Assembly (NCBI RefSeq): GCF_963678635.1
Contig: NC_087062.1
Location: 44,966,395-45,030,394 of the forward strand
Length of the DNA stretch: 64,000 nt
Source: Symsagittifera roscoffensis
Lineage: Eukaryota > Xenacoelomorpha > Acoela > Convolutidae
Direction of reading: 5' to 3'
Below are positions 46,801 through 58,366 of the stretch, piece by piece; position 1 is the first letter of the stretch, and each line of letters opens with the position of its first letter. The translations under genes and the position numbers were made by a program. The notes under the pieces were generated by a model. The model was not told the origin of the DNA. It saw nothing but the letters and a program-made list of their open reading frames with translations, and ran no database searches.

Positions 46801-49800
46801 GCCTTTTTAGAGAGCTTAAATTTGAAATCCCAACCCTGTAGTTAGATACTGCGAGAGTACTCTCAGGAGTTGCAAATCTTGTGTCCAAATGCGACTGCTC
46901 AATTGCTTTTAGTTTTCGAAATGTGACGTTTCTTATGTAATTTTAAAATTTTAGTTTATTTGAGTTAAGGTTGAACTTTTTCAATTTTATGTATTGAAAA
47001 TATATTAATTTGTTTTTGCTTTTGTGGGTTTCGTCAAAATCTCTGTCGGCTGATTTTCCGTTTTTCTTTCAAGTGAAATTCATTTTATCTGGTACGATTT
47101 TCAATCAGCTTCTCTCCAAAGCTTGGGTTGTTTTAATTTTTGATTCGAACAATTCCTAGTTGATAAAAACATAAACTATAAAAATTTATGGGAATTTTTT
47201 TGTTTTAATTTTTCGAAACGATCTGGTAAATTTTTCAAAAACTACTGTAAATACTTTCGAAAGTATGGTTCCAATAGAAAGACCACCCACCCCCCTGTAT
47301 GCTTGCAAAACGTCCTTTTGTATCTTATTCCACTTCTACAGCCTTCGAAAAATTCAATTGTAAGCCTGTATAACCCATTTTTTTCTGGAATTTTTAAATT
47401 ATTTTTTGGTAAATGCCTGCCCTAATGTGAGGTTTTGGGCTCAATCGAATAAGCGGTTCGTGGAAAGTTGACCTGATAAAACGGGTGCGCCCGATTTTTT
47501 CTTTAAAAATTATGGCTTTCAGAAAATTCATTGTCTGGTTCTTTGATCTTTTGACATGTCTCGAGAACTACTCTCTGAAATCAAAGATTTTGGACTCAAT
47601 CGAAAGAACAGCTTTTGGAAAACTCCCTTGCATATAGGGCTACGCCCAGAGTTTTCTACACAAAAAATTATGGCCCTCGGAAAAGTCAAATTTTAGACCA
47701 TTTTTCGAAACTTTTTGAGTGTCTTAAAAACAGCCCTACAGAGTTTGAGATTATCGATTAAATCGGGTCAAGTAGTTGTGACACACTTTTTTCGCAGAAG
47801 CGTCGACTACTAATTTGTGCAAGAAAAAATCGTTTCAAATTCTGAAGTTTTTCTCTTCTCGAAAATTACCCTGACAAATCTTAGATTTAGAGTTCAATCG
47901 AAAATTCAGAATATGGTAATCTTTTTGGTATAAGTGGCTTCGCAGTCACGATTTTGATCAAATGAACAGGTTGCTGGAAAAGTACACTAACCTGCCCAAT
48001 TTCATTTTGGGTTCATTTGTAAGAACGTGTAATAGGTATGTGGCCTACAATAGCGGCTAATCACTTAAATATTTTGGTTGAGAAACAATTAAGGTTTTGG
48101 GCTTTGAAAATAATGCACTTCGTCCCGCATCAATAAAACATAATCTAAAAAATGTCAAACAGGTACCTCCAGCTTTAGCTAGGCCCCTAGTGTTAACTAT
48201 AATTCAAGGTTGTTCTGTAGTTGAATTTACCAACTCTGATTTTTTAAAATTTTATTGATTTTATGGTTAAATGGGTTCGGTTCATGCTTTATCGGATTAG
48301 TCAACTGATGTTGCGTAGTTTTGCTGTTTTCAGAAGGCAGTTTATGTTAAGGCTTTAAATATAATGTTTTATTCCTACGAAGTTTCTTTGTGGTACGTGA
48401 AAATTTTTAATTTACACCCAATCATCTGCTGTGCAAAATGGCACATTTTTTTGACCCTATTTTTGATTGTTAAAGGTGTTACTGACAAAAAAATAATTAA
48501 AAAGAAAGTTTGCCATTTTATTTGTTTGTTTTGTTTTCCTTGAGTTTGTGACTGAAATTACTTTTCAGCATGCTATTATCAAAAAAAAAATCCAATACCT
48601 TATGATCCATAAGATCTAAATGAACTGGCAACTGAAATTGAGTCTAAACAGCGAAAAATTTAGCAGAATCTTCTTGAAGCTGGTGAAGATATTGCAATTA
48701 GGATTTTGGAGTCAAGTTGTCACCTTAAATGATTCGAATCAAAGCAAGCAAATATGCAGCTTCGTGCTTGGCGGAACTTCGAGGTATCTAGGCAGAATTT
48801 AATATTCTGTTAAAATTCTTAAATATTAAACTGAGAAAGTCGCGATAAAGATTCTTCGCCTATCTTTATTTTGCAAGTGGATTTACTTTTGAATTGACAA
48901 TTTGAGAAAAAATAACTTTTCAAAAAAATTTCAAAAACAAACTCAAATCGTAGAAATTGTGAAAAAAAAAATTCTGCTCTACTATAAATACCTGAAGTGA
49001 ATTTGAGATTTTGAGTTCTATCTTTTGTTGTGTTTCACTCACCGTTGAAGGAGTTTGAGTTGTAGGTGCCATTGTACCACTCGGATGCGACGTAATCTGT
49101 GTAGTTGTCCACTCCACATGTCTTCAGCTGGTACTGGATCAGATTCCAGGCAATGGAGAACACGTCCGTCTTGAAGTCTCCTCTGTACTCGTAGGTGATG
49201 CTGTCCTTCATCTGCACCCTCGCATTCTCCATGATGCTGTCTCCCTCCAGGAACCAAAGCGTGGCCACGATCGCTACACCTAAAGCATTTCAGTTGCTCA
49301 ATGAGATCAGAAAGGTTTGCTAGAGAATGGATTTTTTGTTTTCGTTTCTTGAAAGGTAGCGAAACATGACGTTTGTTTGCGTCCTGTGCTTAATTGATTA
49401 GCAATGCGAAGACATTTCATGAATTTTTAAAAGGAATTGTCTTATTAAGGAAACAAATACTTGGAGATTGGACCCTGATAAAATGTAACCGACTACCAGT
49501 TAGTCATTTATCCTGCAAATTTGAAATTTGAAATTTGAATTACTTTACCAGCTACATATACAACGCCAAAAGCAATATATTATGTCTGGTGGGAGATCCT
49601 AAAGAGCAGTACTGCTCATCGAGTACGATATCCTGGAGAGTAATGCTGGTTCTTATTCTGGTTCTCAACGGCTGGTTCGTAGCTGTTTTTCTCAGGAATA
49701 CTTCTGCAGTGATTTTGATCAGCTGGTGTCCGTTTAGTTTTTATTTTCGTTTTAGTGTACTATAACTACGTGGTATTAGCAGTTTTCAGCCTTTGGCAGA

Positions 49801-50127
49801 ACAGCCTTTGGATGAATGATTTTTTCGCTTACCAAGTAGGCAGGCCATGAGGAAGACAGAGTAGATTCCCAGCAGGAGTTTGCTTTTGTAAAACACGCCC
49901 AGAAGACCGACCAGTGAGACAATGAGGAGGGCGCCTAGGAAGCCATACATGGCATACATCATAGTTGTGATGTCAGTTTCCCCGAACACCTCAACTATCT
50001 CGTTGATGTTCAGACCCACCATCGCGTAGATCATGCCGCATATTAAGCCGAGAGAAATGACAAGGGTGATGATGTTGATCACTATCATGATCATCTTAGC
50101 CACGAAGTCTATCATCTTGGAACACAT
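40886..50127 (-). CDS. Tetraspanin (three exons)
   Basis: Minus-strand exons 50127-49833, 49279-49043 and 41229-40886, both joins in phase 1, give 291 residues. Tetraspanins organise membrane microdomains at the cell surface and in vesicles. Four membrane segments are visible, at about 10-36, 57-81, 85-110 and 254-280. The large extracellular loop (about 113-252) has KTCGVDNYTDY at 151-161, PISCCEGG at 184-191 and a further Cys at 218, with sequons at Asn157, Asn168, Asn211 and Asn226. The family CCG motif is TCG here, leaving four loop cysteines (153, 187, 188, 218). The C-terminus is acidic (GEDEDD). The second intron is 7.8 kb and full of repeats. The gene diverges from OPA3. Which vertebrate tetraspanin it matches cannot be told by eye. 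Confidence 0.93.
41736..42026 (+). other. ATG-less open frame in a GC-richer island in the tetraspanin intron
   Basis: Open for 96 codons between stops at 41733-41735 and 42024-42026, in the orientation opposite to the host gene. The reading is well mixed and protein-like (RPPRFYNQDNYTGF, then FRPWDGYSVRFSD, then QIVRSTVQPWTPHQ), unlike the low-complexity frames around it. The only Met is internal. I do not recognise the family. It could be an exon of a nested gene or a fragment of a transposon; CGCTATAAAAATC near 41995 is TATA-like. Confidence 0.35.
42990..43450 (+). repeat. Periodic repeat family CTGTAGTTGAGTG, copy 1
   Basis: Units of about 165 bp with CTGTAGTTGAGTGCTATC, ACCCTCAAGGATTGCGATCC, TTGACTGCTCAAATTTTTTT and TTTTCGAGATATGACCG. 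The start, AGTCTTTCAGGGTTACCCAG, matches the start of the second copy at 45900. Confidence 0.75.
43451..45894. other. AT-rich part of the tetraspanin intron, nothing firm seen
   Basis: Contains weak echoes of the neighbouring periodic family (for example GAGTTTTTCGATTTACG and GGGATATGACATT near 43810-43850) but no coding signal or recognisable element. Confidence 0.5.
45895..46950 (+). repeat. Periodic repeat family CTGTAGTTGAGTG, copy 2 (about six to seven units)
   Basis: Begins GAGTCTTTCGGGGTTACCCA like copy 1 and continues with units near 46060, 46226, 46394, 46557, 46708 and 46838. These share CTGTAGTTG-x-G-x-TACT, ACTCTCAGGAGTTGCAAAT, GACTGCTCAA and TTTTCGAGATGTGACG. The unit length falls from about 170 to 130 bp along the array. 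Confidence 0.75.
47400..48190 (+). repeat. Periodic repeat family GGCCCTCGGAAAAGTC, cluster 2
   Basis: About four units near 47459, 47618, 47779 and 47922, with GGGCTACGCCC and TTATGGCCCTCGGAAAAGTC. The end motif GTACCTCCAGCTTTAGCTAG at about 48164 is nearly the same as that of the 30100 cluster. Confidence 0.65.
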
Positions 50128-51303
50128 GATGAAAGTTTCTCAGGAATCCGGATTCGTCAGGAGTTTTTGAGATACACAGTATAAATATAAGATACGCTGT
50201 TGGATATCAGTTTTTGTCTGATGTGTTTTGAAGGCAATGTACGCGAATTGTGAAAGTTCTTGCTCAAGTTGGTTTGATTTAATAAATGTAGTACGTAATA
50301 GGAGAGCGTGACGTTAATCAAATTGGTCATTTTTAGTGAGGCTCAAGATATTTATAATGCCTGTGTATAAAGTTTTATGTATGTTATAAAAGAAAATTGA
50401 CGAAGTAAAAAGTGTTACAGTTTCTACTAGCTGTGAATTGTTGTTTGAAAAAATTATATAAGAAGTATATATTTAAAAAAAGTAGAACTATAGTGAGAGA
50501 GAGAGAACCTCTAACGGGGTCATGAGAAAGATCAATTACGTCATCTTTGAATTTTCAAACTAAGCTTTGTTGCTATTGTCATTCATTAGCTCAATTCAAT
50601 ACCATAGCATGGATGCTGAGGTCTTTTTTTTTCTTGCGAGAGCAAATTACTTGTTTTTCCAGTTAACAAAGTCTTCTTAGATTTCTTTAAGAAATTGAAC
50701 TTGGTTTCTTAGGGAATCTTAACAACTTGGAGGTCCATTCTAGCTTGGTCTAACGCCCACACTCGTAATGTTTGGGGTTTGAATGCCAGTCGGATCTTTT
50801 TTCGATGCGTATTAATTTGATTTTTTTCTGGGAAGTTTGATTAGCCAAGACTATCGCCTAATTTTTTGCCGGGTGACACCCCAATGTATGGATTTTTTAT
50901 TCTTCTGACCAACACTTGTGTATTAAAATGTAAAATCATTCTGTTACTTGTCAAACTCTAATTACAACACGTTCTCTGTTTTTTTTTACTTAAATCGTGC
51001 CGCATACTGAATAGCTCTAAGTTTTGTTATGACAAAAAAATTAAAGGAATTTTGTGCTTTTGGCTAAACGGTCGCCTACGCAAGTGTTGTTGTCTTAGTG
51101 ACTGCTCGGTAAGAAAAACTAATGAAATTTTTCTTGCTGGTAGTTTTGTTTTGCTCCACTTCGTCTTTGTTAATTATCGTGGCTATGAAAGTATTAACTT
51201 GTAGTTGAATGGGCAGTTTTGCAGATAATTGTTATGATCGACTGATGTCCTTAGATGTTGAGAAATGCTGACCTCACTTTGACCCTTAGAACTTATCAGC
51301 AAT
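50128..51303. promoter_or_regulatory. Divergent interval between tetraspanin and OPA3
   Basis: The 1.2 kb between two divergent start codons, so it should hold both promoters. A tRNA-like relic lies at about 50738-50790 (TAGCTTGGTCTAACGCC, then GGGTTTGAATGCC), and a GAGAGAGAGAG run near 50497. No TATA box or CpG-rich core stands out. Confidence 0.4.
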
Positions 51304-54300
51304 ATGGTGGCCCCACTTCCGTTGCAGAAGATCCTTGTAGTTGCAATCAAGCAGCTGGTGAAACCTGCAGCCAAACTAATGGTAGCAGCTGCAGAGACGA
51401 ACACTCTGCTGCGCACTTGGATCCTGGCTCCGATTGGCCAGAGTAGTCACAAGGTGCAGGTGACGTGTCTTGCCTGGCAGAACAACCAGAAGAAGCCACA
51501 GGTCATCGCCCCGCTCACCGAGAAGCGCGCAGTACAGACAGGTGAACGGCCACGCAATACAATACATTGACTATAAGCTGTTTACCGAAGCTCATGCACT
51601 ATTCTCAATTATGGCTTACTTTTAATGAATTAAACAATCTTTTTATACTGTGCTGATTTAAATTAACCGGACAGAACGAACAACATGGGAAACTTTATGG
51701 GAAGCGTTTTTCTCAAATTGGATACAGGTTAGAAAAAAATGAAGAGATCAAAAGTTGCTTAGATTTTGGCCGGAATTATCATGATTTGATTTACTTTGCA
51801 AAATTTGGATCCCAAATTTTTTTCCCAAACATGATTAAAGTTGCTTTTTTCAGTTAATTACACAACCGGAGAGTAGTGTCTTAATACGAAGTTCACTTTT
51901 TTCTAAGCCAAGTCGCAAATATTGGAGCTTCTTTTGGTGGCAATATTATTTTCGCAAAACTGGATCGATGGAAAGACCGTCTACTTCCCTGTGTGCCGTA
52001 GATTTTGCTAGTCTTTTTACCGAATCACCCGGCGTTCGAAACTTGAAGCTGGAGGAATTCTTGACGCATTTTTTTTTTCATTTACTCAAAGACTACCAAA
52101 TCAGAATTCATCAAAGACTTCAAAAAAAAAGGAAAATTTGTTGGAATCTCACCTACATCAGCTGCTCCGCCTTGTTTTTATTGAAAATTTAAATGGCCTT
52201 AGAAAATGCCCAAATTATGAACTGTTGATCGTTTCTTCGTAAGTATTTTTTTCTCGAAATCTACCGTGCCGAAAAAGAAATATGAGATCAAACGTTCAAT
52301 CGCAAGAAATGGTGTTCGAAATCCCCCTTGCATAACTGAAAACGGCTACGCCTTTATTTTTGTGGAAAAGAATCATAGAATTATGAATTGTCTAATTTTG
52401 AAGTTTTGACCATTTTTGGATTTTTCGTTACGAACATTCTGCCAAATCTGAGATTAAGGGTTCAAAAGAAAGAAAAGGTAGCAGCATTTCTGTCTGCATT
52501 AGAAGCTACACCATTACTACTTGTAGAAAATTAGTTTTGACCTAGGAAAAGTCTACTTAATGAAATTTTTAACCATTTTTCGAAAACTTTTGTTGGAAAC
52601 TACCCTGCCAAATCTGTAAGGGCTGAATTGAAAGATTAAGCTGCGTGAAATTTTTTGCTCTTTTTTTTCGCTTTGTTTGTATATTGGTAGAAAATCTGTT
52701 TTGGTTTTAGAAAAATCCAATTTTAATAATGTTGACCCTTTGTTGGAATTGTGTTTGTTTTTCTGTAGAACTACGGTGCACAATCTGAGATTAAGGGAGA
52801 AACCGGAGAACAAGTGTTAGGTCATCGCCAGCATCAACGGATTCTACTAAATTTAGCACGCAATCAGCAATGGATTTGAGACGTCTTATATTTGACATTT
52901 CAACCAATTTTTGAATTAATTGCCATAGAAAATGTCAAATTTTTGAGGTTTTGCTCATTTTTTGGAACTTTTCTGGGAAATTACCTTGCCAAATTTGTTT
53001 TTGACGGAACATTAAATAGAATAGTTTGTGCAGATTTTTTAATTTTGATGCTGTCCTAAATTTTTGAAAAAGTTTTTTTTTGTATAAAAGTTTATAGGAG
53101 ATCTGCTAGTTTTTTCGGAAACTTGACTTTTTTCGAAAGCCACGCCCCAGAATCTAAATATAAGGTTTCAATCAAAGGAACAGATTGTGCAAGTTTTCTC
53201 TGCATAAGAAGTTGTGCCCTAAGTTTTGAGGGAAAATAATTTATGCTTCTAAAAATTGCCCAAATTTTGAAGTATTGCTTGTTTTTTAGAAACTTAGATT
53301 GTTCTCAAAAATTAGTCTGCCGATCTGAGATTTGAAGTTCAATCAAAGGAGGATGTGCTATGAAATTTTGCTGTTTCAGTGACTAGGTCCCAATATTTTA
53401 AAACAGCAGTTTTTGAACGAAAAAGATAATTTTTTCTGATTTATTGAAACTTATGAGCTTTTAAGGATTCAATTTAAAGAACAAGTTGTAGGTGTATCCA
53501 CTGCATAGGCTGATTCTGCCAAATCTGCCAAGGAATCTGCTATAGACATGGCAAAACATCCAATAAGGGTGATTTCGACCAATTTCGTGGACTTCGCTCA
53601 ATTTCTCCAAAATGCCAGCTTTGAGGTTAAGACATCAATCAATTATCTCCAGCTGTGACTGGACCCTAGTCTGTTTTTTTTTTGCTGCAATAACATGCTG
53701 AATTTTTTGATGGCTATTGTTTGAAAACTGTGAAGCGACCAGGGTGCAGATGCTAGGACGGTTGATTCTCAATCTCGAGATCAAGGATTCGATACCGAAA
53801 CCTATCAGAGTTTTTTGTCTCATAAATTTTCCTTTTCTTTTTTTTCTAATGTTTGACCTTTAAAAGCTACTTTTTGTCAATTTTTTTTGCTTCTGCTTGC
53901 GAAACGCGGTTTCGCCTCTGTGTCAAAATTTACGATAAAACTACCGAGTTAATCGACAAGAAAATCATACAAAAGAAGCCTCTTATACAGTCCAAAAAAA
54001 TGCTAGAAACAAAAATTAAACTTTTTGCGCATTTGTTTGGAGATTTTAATCTTCTAGAGTTCTGTTGGGCCTAGTGAAAGGCTTCTTTTATTATAGCTTT
54101 TTCTTCAATTATCTTGGTAGTTTTAGCGTAATTCTTGATTATTTTAAAAAGCCAAAATTATCCTATTTTGGGAGTAAAATTTGAGCCCTAAGTTTTGCAA
54201 AGTAAAATACTCCATGATAGTTTTGGTGAAATTCCAAGCAATTTTTGTACTCTTCGCTTTTTGACTTATCCTTGCCCAAATTGAGAAAAACGCGTTTATA

Positions 54301-57281
54301 AGCTTAATTTTTGTTCATTTTGTCCTGATAACTTAAATCAGCTTTGTTTATGGGCTGTAATGTCGAAGACAATATTAGATGAAAGTTACATACAGAAAAA
54401 AAGCGCTACAAGTTTATCATTCAGATGCTTTTTGTTGATCACACCTTGTTCAATCTATCACAAGGTTTGAACCACGAAAATAATCATCTGTCGTCAATCA
54501 ATACATTTCTTACAATTGCGAAGCGAGTGTATTAGTACGAACCTTCTTTTTTCCAACCTAAGTTGCAAATTTTGGTGCCATTTTTGAGGCACTTTTACAG
54601 CTTTTTCATAGCATGCTCTTTGGGATTCGAAAAATAATAAGTTAACACAGTTGATGCCTTTTTGATTCATCAAATGAACCAAAAAAAGTATTTTGTTTCA
54701 ATTAACGTAACAAAAATTAAAACTCGATTTCAGAGATTTTCTAACTCTATATATCTCGCAATTTTTTGAAATGCATAATTTATCCATAATGTGGCTTTAG
54801 GCTTTGCGTTTTGTTACATGCAAAGTTAGTTTGGATACCTTTAGTTTGTTATATTCCAAATTGTTACTTGCAAATGTGAGTCTACTTGTATTCGGTGCCA
54901 CTTTTGCGGTATAGCATTGGCAATTTATTAGCATATGTAGCTGCTTTTTTCGTGACTAGTATTAGTCGGTTATTAAGCTTGCGTGGCTGAGTGGATAGTG
55001 TGAGACTGAAATTTTTTCGATTGCAGTTGGTCGCAAATTCGAATCCTACTCGTAGCCGAGTTTTTGCTAATTCGAGGCTTATTTCTACTTTTTCTTACTT
55101 CACTTGATGAAACTGCTTTTTGGTCGTGTTCTCGAAAGTGTTTGCGGAGCGCAGCTTCGCCTCTGTGTTAATTGATGTTTCACTTCACATTTTTGGAAAA
55201 TTCTGGTAGATTCAAATTGTTAATTTGAGCCAACATGTTTAGTTTGTGATTTGTGCTACAAATAAATGAGAGTAGTCGATTAATGAGCAAGTATCACGGA
55301 TTGATACGAATACTGTAATTCATGTAAAATTGCAGAAGTTGCCAAAAAAAAAAATCGTTTGTGCAGTTTCCTTGTTTTACTTGAAAAATTGAAACTAGGC
55401 TCCAAATTAATCTTAAAAAAATTTTAAAAAAATATATAAAAGTTTTAAAAATTTACTTAAAAACCAAAAATCTAATTGACTGTGAGTGATGAAAAGTCAA
55501 GGAACGAAGCGATTGAACTTAATTGGATCGTGTTTTTTCCAAGAAAAAGCCATAAAATTAGTCATTCTCAATTTTGAGTTTTTTTGTAGTTTTATCTTGG
55601 ATTTTTTTACCCCTCGACTTGCAAAATGGAAGGAAAGTTATTCTTTTTAATGAACAAAAAATGGCGAACTATAGCTTCCCATTTAGCTTTTTTCTAAAAT
55701 AGCGTAATTGTATGAAAAAGTGTCAATCATAATTTTCCTAGGATTTCAAAGAGCTTCAAGTTCAATACATATATTTTTTTTGTGTTTACTTGCGTTCATT
55801 GACTCTTTTACACTTGCGATTAGCGAGCGTCATCCAATCGAAAAATAGACTTTTTCCGGTTCAGAACTAGTTTCACAAAATCCTTTGATCAGTTGGCTTG
55901 TCTGTTCTGATGGAATGCACGGCAACCGATCTTTTCGGAGCCTTTATGGATTTAAATGGCCGCTCCATTCGAATTTTTATTGTTTTCTTTCTTCGCTGAT
56001 TGTTTTTCTCTTCAATTTTTTTTTGGCTCAAATTGTTTCGGCTGGTATTATATCTATTTTTTTGCCTCATAATTTGTCGTTTGAAGGGCCAAAATAGTTT
56101 TTGTTGCATTCGTGCTCTTGGAGGGGTGGGGTGAAAAACTTTTTTTTTATAGCTCAAAAGCTTTTACAGCATTTTTTGTCGGCTGGTTTGCCGTCTACCC
56201 TAGTGTTGTCTGCATCAATGTTGCAGAGGGCCTAGAAATCGGGTGTTTTCAATTTCAAATTAAACCATATTTCAATGGTGCCAGAACGCTCGAAAAGAGA
56301 TAATCAAAATGAAAGCTTTAAGTTAATCAAAATACAAGTTTCAAGTTGTAAATTGTTTATCCATGCGATAGGTAGGGGTGTTGCAAAAGGTTTCCATTAA
56401 TTGAAAGGCTTAAAAGGTTTTCATTAATTTATTTCGGCTAAGTCGCGTGACATTGAATTGTTTGATGAAAAACGATAGTATGTATTTCGCGTGTATACTG
56501 AGGGGGAATGTGATGCTCGAAAACATTCGAAAATCGAAATTTCGAGTTTTAAAAGTTTTTTTCTACTCAACGCGTGTAAACTTAAGAATGTTTTGATAGA
56601 CATAGTTTTATTTTTGATATTTTCCGAACGTTTTTTTTCTTTATTCGGAAAGTTTTCGATTAAGTTAAGTTTTGTTTTTGCTAGCTTGCCATACTTTTCT
56701 TTTTTGATGCATTTGCAAGCAAAAATGATCAAACTTGTAAAAGTGAGTAAAACTTGCATTTGATTTTTTTTTTGCTAAAAACGACGTGGAAGACATTTGG
56801 ACAGCAGATATACGCGTTTCATTTGAATTTGTAAAAATGATCAAACTTAGCAAAAATTATTGATCTGCTTCTTACTTTTAATTTTCTATGGTCGCTTACC
56901 TAGTACCTCAAAAACGATAAAAATGGCAATATTCCTAACATTCATTATGACGCTTCACTTTTCCAGAAGCAACAATTAAAAAACAACTGCTTAGTTTGTG
57001 CGTACAATATTCGCGTATTCAGTATTTGATATTTTGTTTCAGGCGCAGACCTATTTCTATATGTAGTTGTCATTGGTCTTTTGGCGGTCATATATTTGTA
57101 CGATGACGGAAAAGCGGCTGAAAAGAAGAAGAAACATGAAGAAAAATTGGCCACTTTCAGAAACGACTTAGATTTGTTCGCAGCCAAAGTAAAAGAAAAA
57201 TCGAATAGAATGGGCGAAATTGATACGAAATTAACACAGATGGACAAAGAAGTCAGGTTAATGGAGACAAAGAAACTATAA
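51304..57281 (+). CDS. OPA3: OPA3-like protein (two exons)
   Basis: Exons 51304-51541 and 57043-57281 join in phase 1 (ACAG|GTGAAC ... GTTTCAG|GCGCAG), giving 158 residues; human OPA3 has 179. OPA3 is a mitochondrial membrane-associated protein linked in humans to optic atrophy with 3-methylglutaconic aciduria. Family-like features: the N-terminus MVAPLPLQKILVVAIKQLVK followed by PAAKL, a WILAP segment, VIAPLTEKRAVQTGADLF at the usual place of the family PLNEE..AVELGA.L block, a membrane segment (LYVVVIGLLAVIYLY) and a charged coiled-coil tail. The conserved PPAQ.YHW part is poorly kept, so the protein is divergent. The 5.5 kb intron is full of repeats. The join rests on phase, splice consensus and family order. 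Confidence 0.75.
51860..51960 (+). repeat. TTAGTACGAA-family fragment in the OPA3 intron
   Basis: GAGAGTAGTGTCTTAATACG, TTCTAAGCCAAGTCGCAAAT and TTGGTGGCA follow the order seen at 35975 and 54510. Confidence 0.5.
52220..53660 (+). repeat. Periodic repeat family GGCCCTCGGAAAAGTC, cluster 3 (diverged)
   Basis: Recurring CTACCCTGCCAAATCTG, GAGATTAAGGGTTCAA, TTCTCTGCATAAGAAG and TTTTGACC-like pieces at irregular 150-200 bp steps. Ends near ATCTCCAGCTGTGACTGGAC (53645), a diverged form of the shared end motif. In the OPA3 intron. Confidence 0.55.
53738..53810 (+). repeat. tRNA-like relic
   Basis: GCGACCAGGGTGCAGATGC, then B-box-like AGGATTCGATACC (53784-53796). No closed acceptor stem; not a tRNA gene. 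Confidence 0.35.
54510..55190 (+). repeat. TTAGTACGAA-family repeat with tRNA-like core
   Basis: GCGAAGCGAGTGTATTAGTA, CCAACCTAAGTTGCAAATTT, a long body shared with 32260-32600, GGTGCCACTTTTGCGG, then tRNA-like GCGTGGCTGAGTGGATAGTG (from 54981) with B box AAATTCGAATCCT (55035-55047), and the end GCAGCTTCGCCTCTGTGTTA. The most complete member in the window. Confidence 0.65.
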
Positions 57282-58366
57282 CCACATGGAACTAAACAAT
57301 TCTATTTAGCCAGAAACGTTTTGAACTACTTCTGATGGATCAAATGAGACTTGAGACTTTTGGCTAGCGTAGAGTTGCAGTAGGATTGCTTTCATAAAGA
57401 ACCAAAGACTAATGACGAAAGTCTTGAACTTAGATCGAATGCTAGAAAAGTATTTAATTGATCCTTCCTGGCACTAACTCATTTTCTTTCTTCATCTGAC
57501 CATTTGAACTTAAAGATGCTGTTCATTTTTCTTTTACAAAGATGCTGTAATTTTACTCTAGATTAAATATATAACGTTAAGTAAACAGTTTTTTCACGGT
57601 ATAAATATTTTAAAAAATAATGGAACGTTTTGTGCGCATGGTCCTTTCAATTAGTTAGCGAAACTAAATGATCGCTTGCAATCATATGATTTGCTCTTTT
57701 TGCAGGAAGTGATTTAGAGTATTTTACGGTGACTGAGTTTTCGTGCATGTGTCATTTTGAACCACCCCATTGAATGTGCAATAGAGTGGATTAAAGATAT
57801 AGTATGCTGGCTTCTAGGAGTTGTGTCAACGTTGAAAGGACACAACTGGTTGGAAACAAGTGGTCCCGATTGATCCTTTTAATGAAATGCATCCTTTTTA
57901 ACTATTAAGAGGAAGAAAAAGAAACTCGTGTAACAAAGCTCTGGATGAAATAGATCTAAATAGTTTTTTATCAGTTTTTTTTTTTACATAGTTGCACATT
58001 ATTTATTTTGTGTATAAATTGCAGCTTTTGGCTCATATTAAAAACTGTTGTCTCTTTGAGAATAGTAGTTTTTAGCGGTCTACTGGCTTATTTTTGCAAA
58101 CCACGTGAAACTGCTTGTCCATTCATTTTAAACTGAAAATAGTCATTTTAACCGGGTGAATTTATCTCCTAATTTTTCTTTATTAGAATTTATTTATTGT
58201 TAAAACAAACATTTTTTGTTTACTTTTCAGTTTATCATATGAGTGTGCTTCACAAATCAATTTTATTCGAGCCGTAGCGATGGAAATTCGATGGAGTTCC
58301 AGTGGAGTTATTTAAATCGATAGAAATTTCAAATCTTGATAAGTTGTTGTCTTTGTGTGAATCAAC
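57282..58366. other. Intergenic, OPA3 to ARFGEF3
   Basis: The two genes lie head to tail on the plus strand. The interval should contain the OPA3 3' UTR and the ARFGEF3 promoter. No gene or clear repeat seen. Confidence 0.5.

Noticed and set aside
54978-55060. tRNA gene
   Set aside because: A and B boxes are present, but I could not pair an acceptor stem, and the segment sits inside a dispersed repeat with sister copies. The same applies at 29225, 32107, 33848, 50738, 53784 and 58600.
56424-56853. Overlapping plus and minus frames of 62-111 codons in the OPA3 intron
   Set aside because: AT-rich low-complexity frames on both strands, no family pattern, no splice context.
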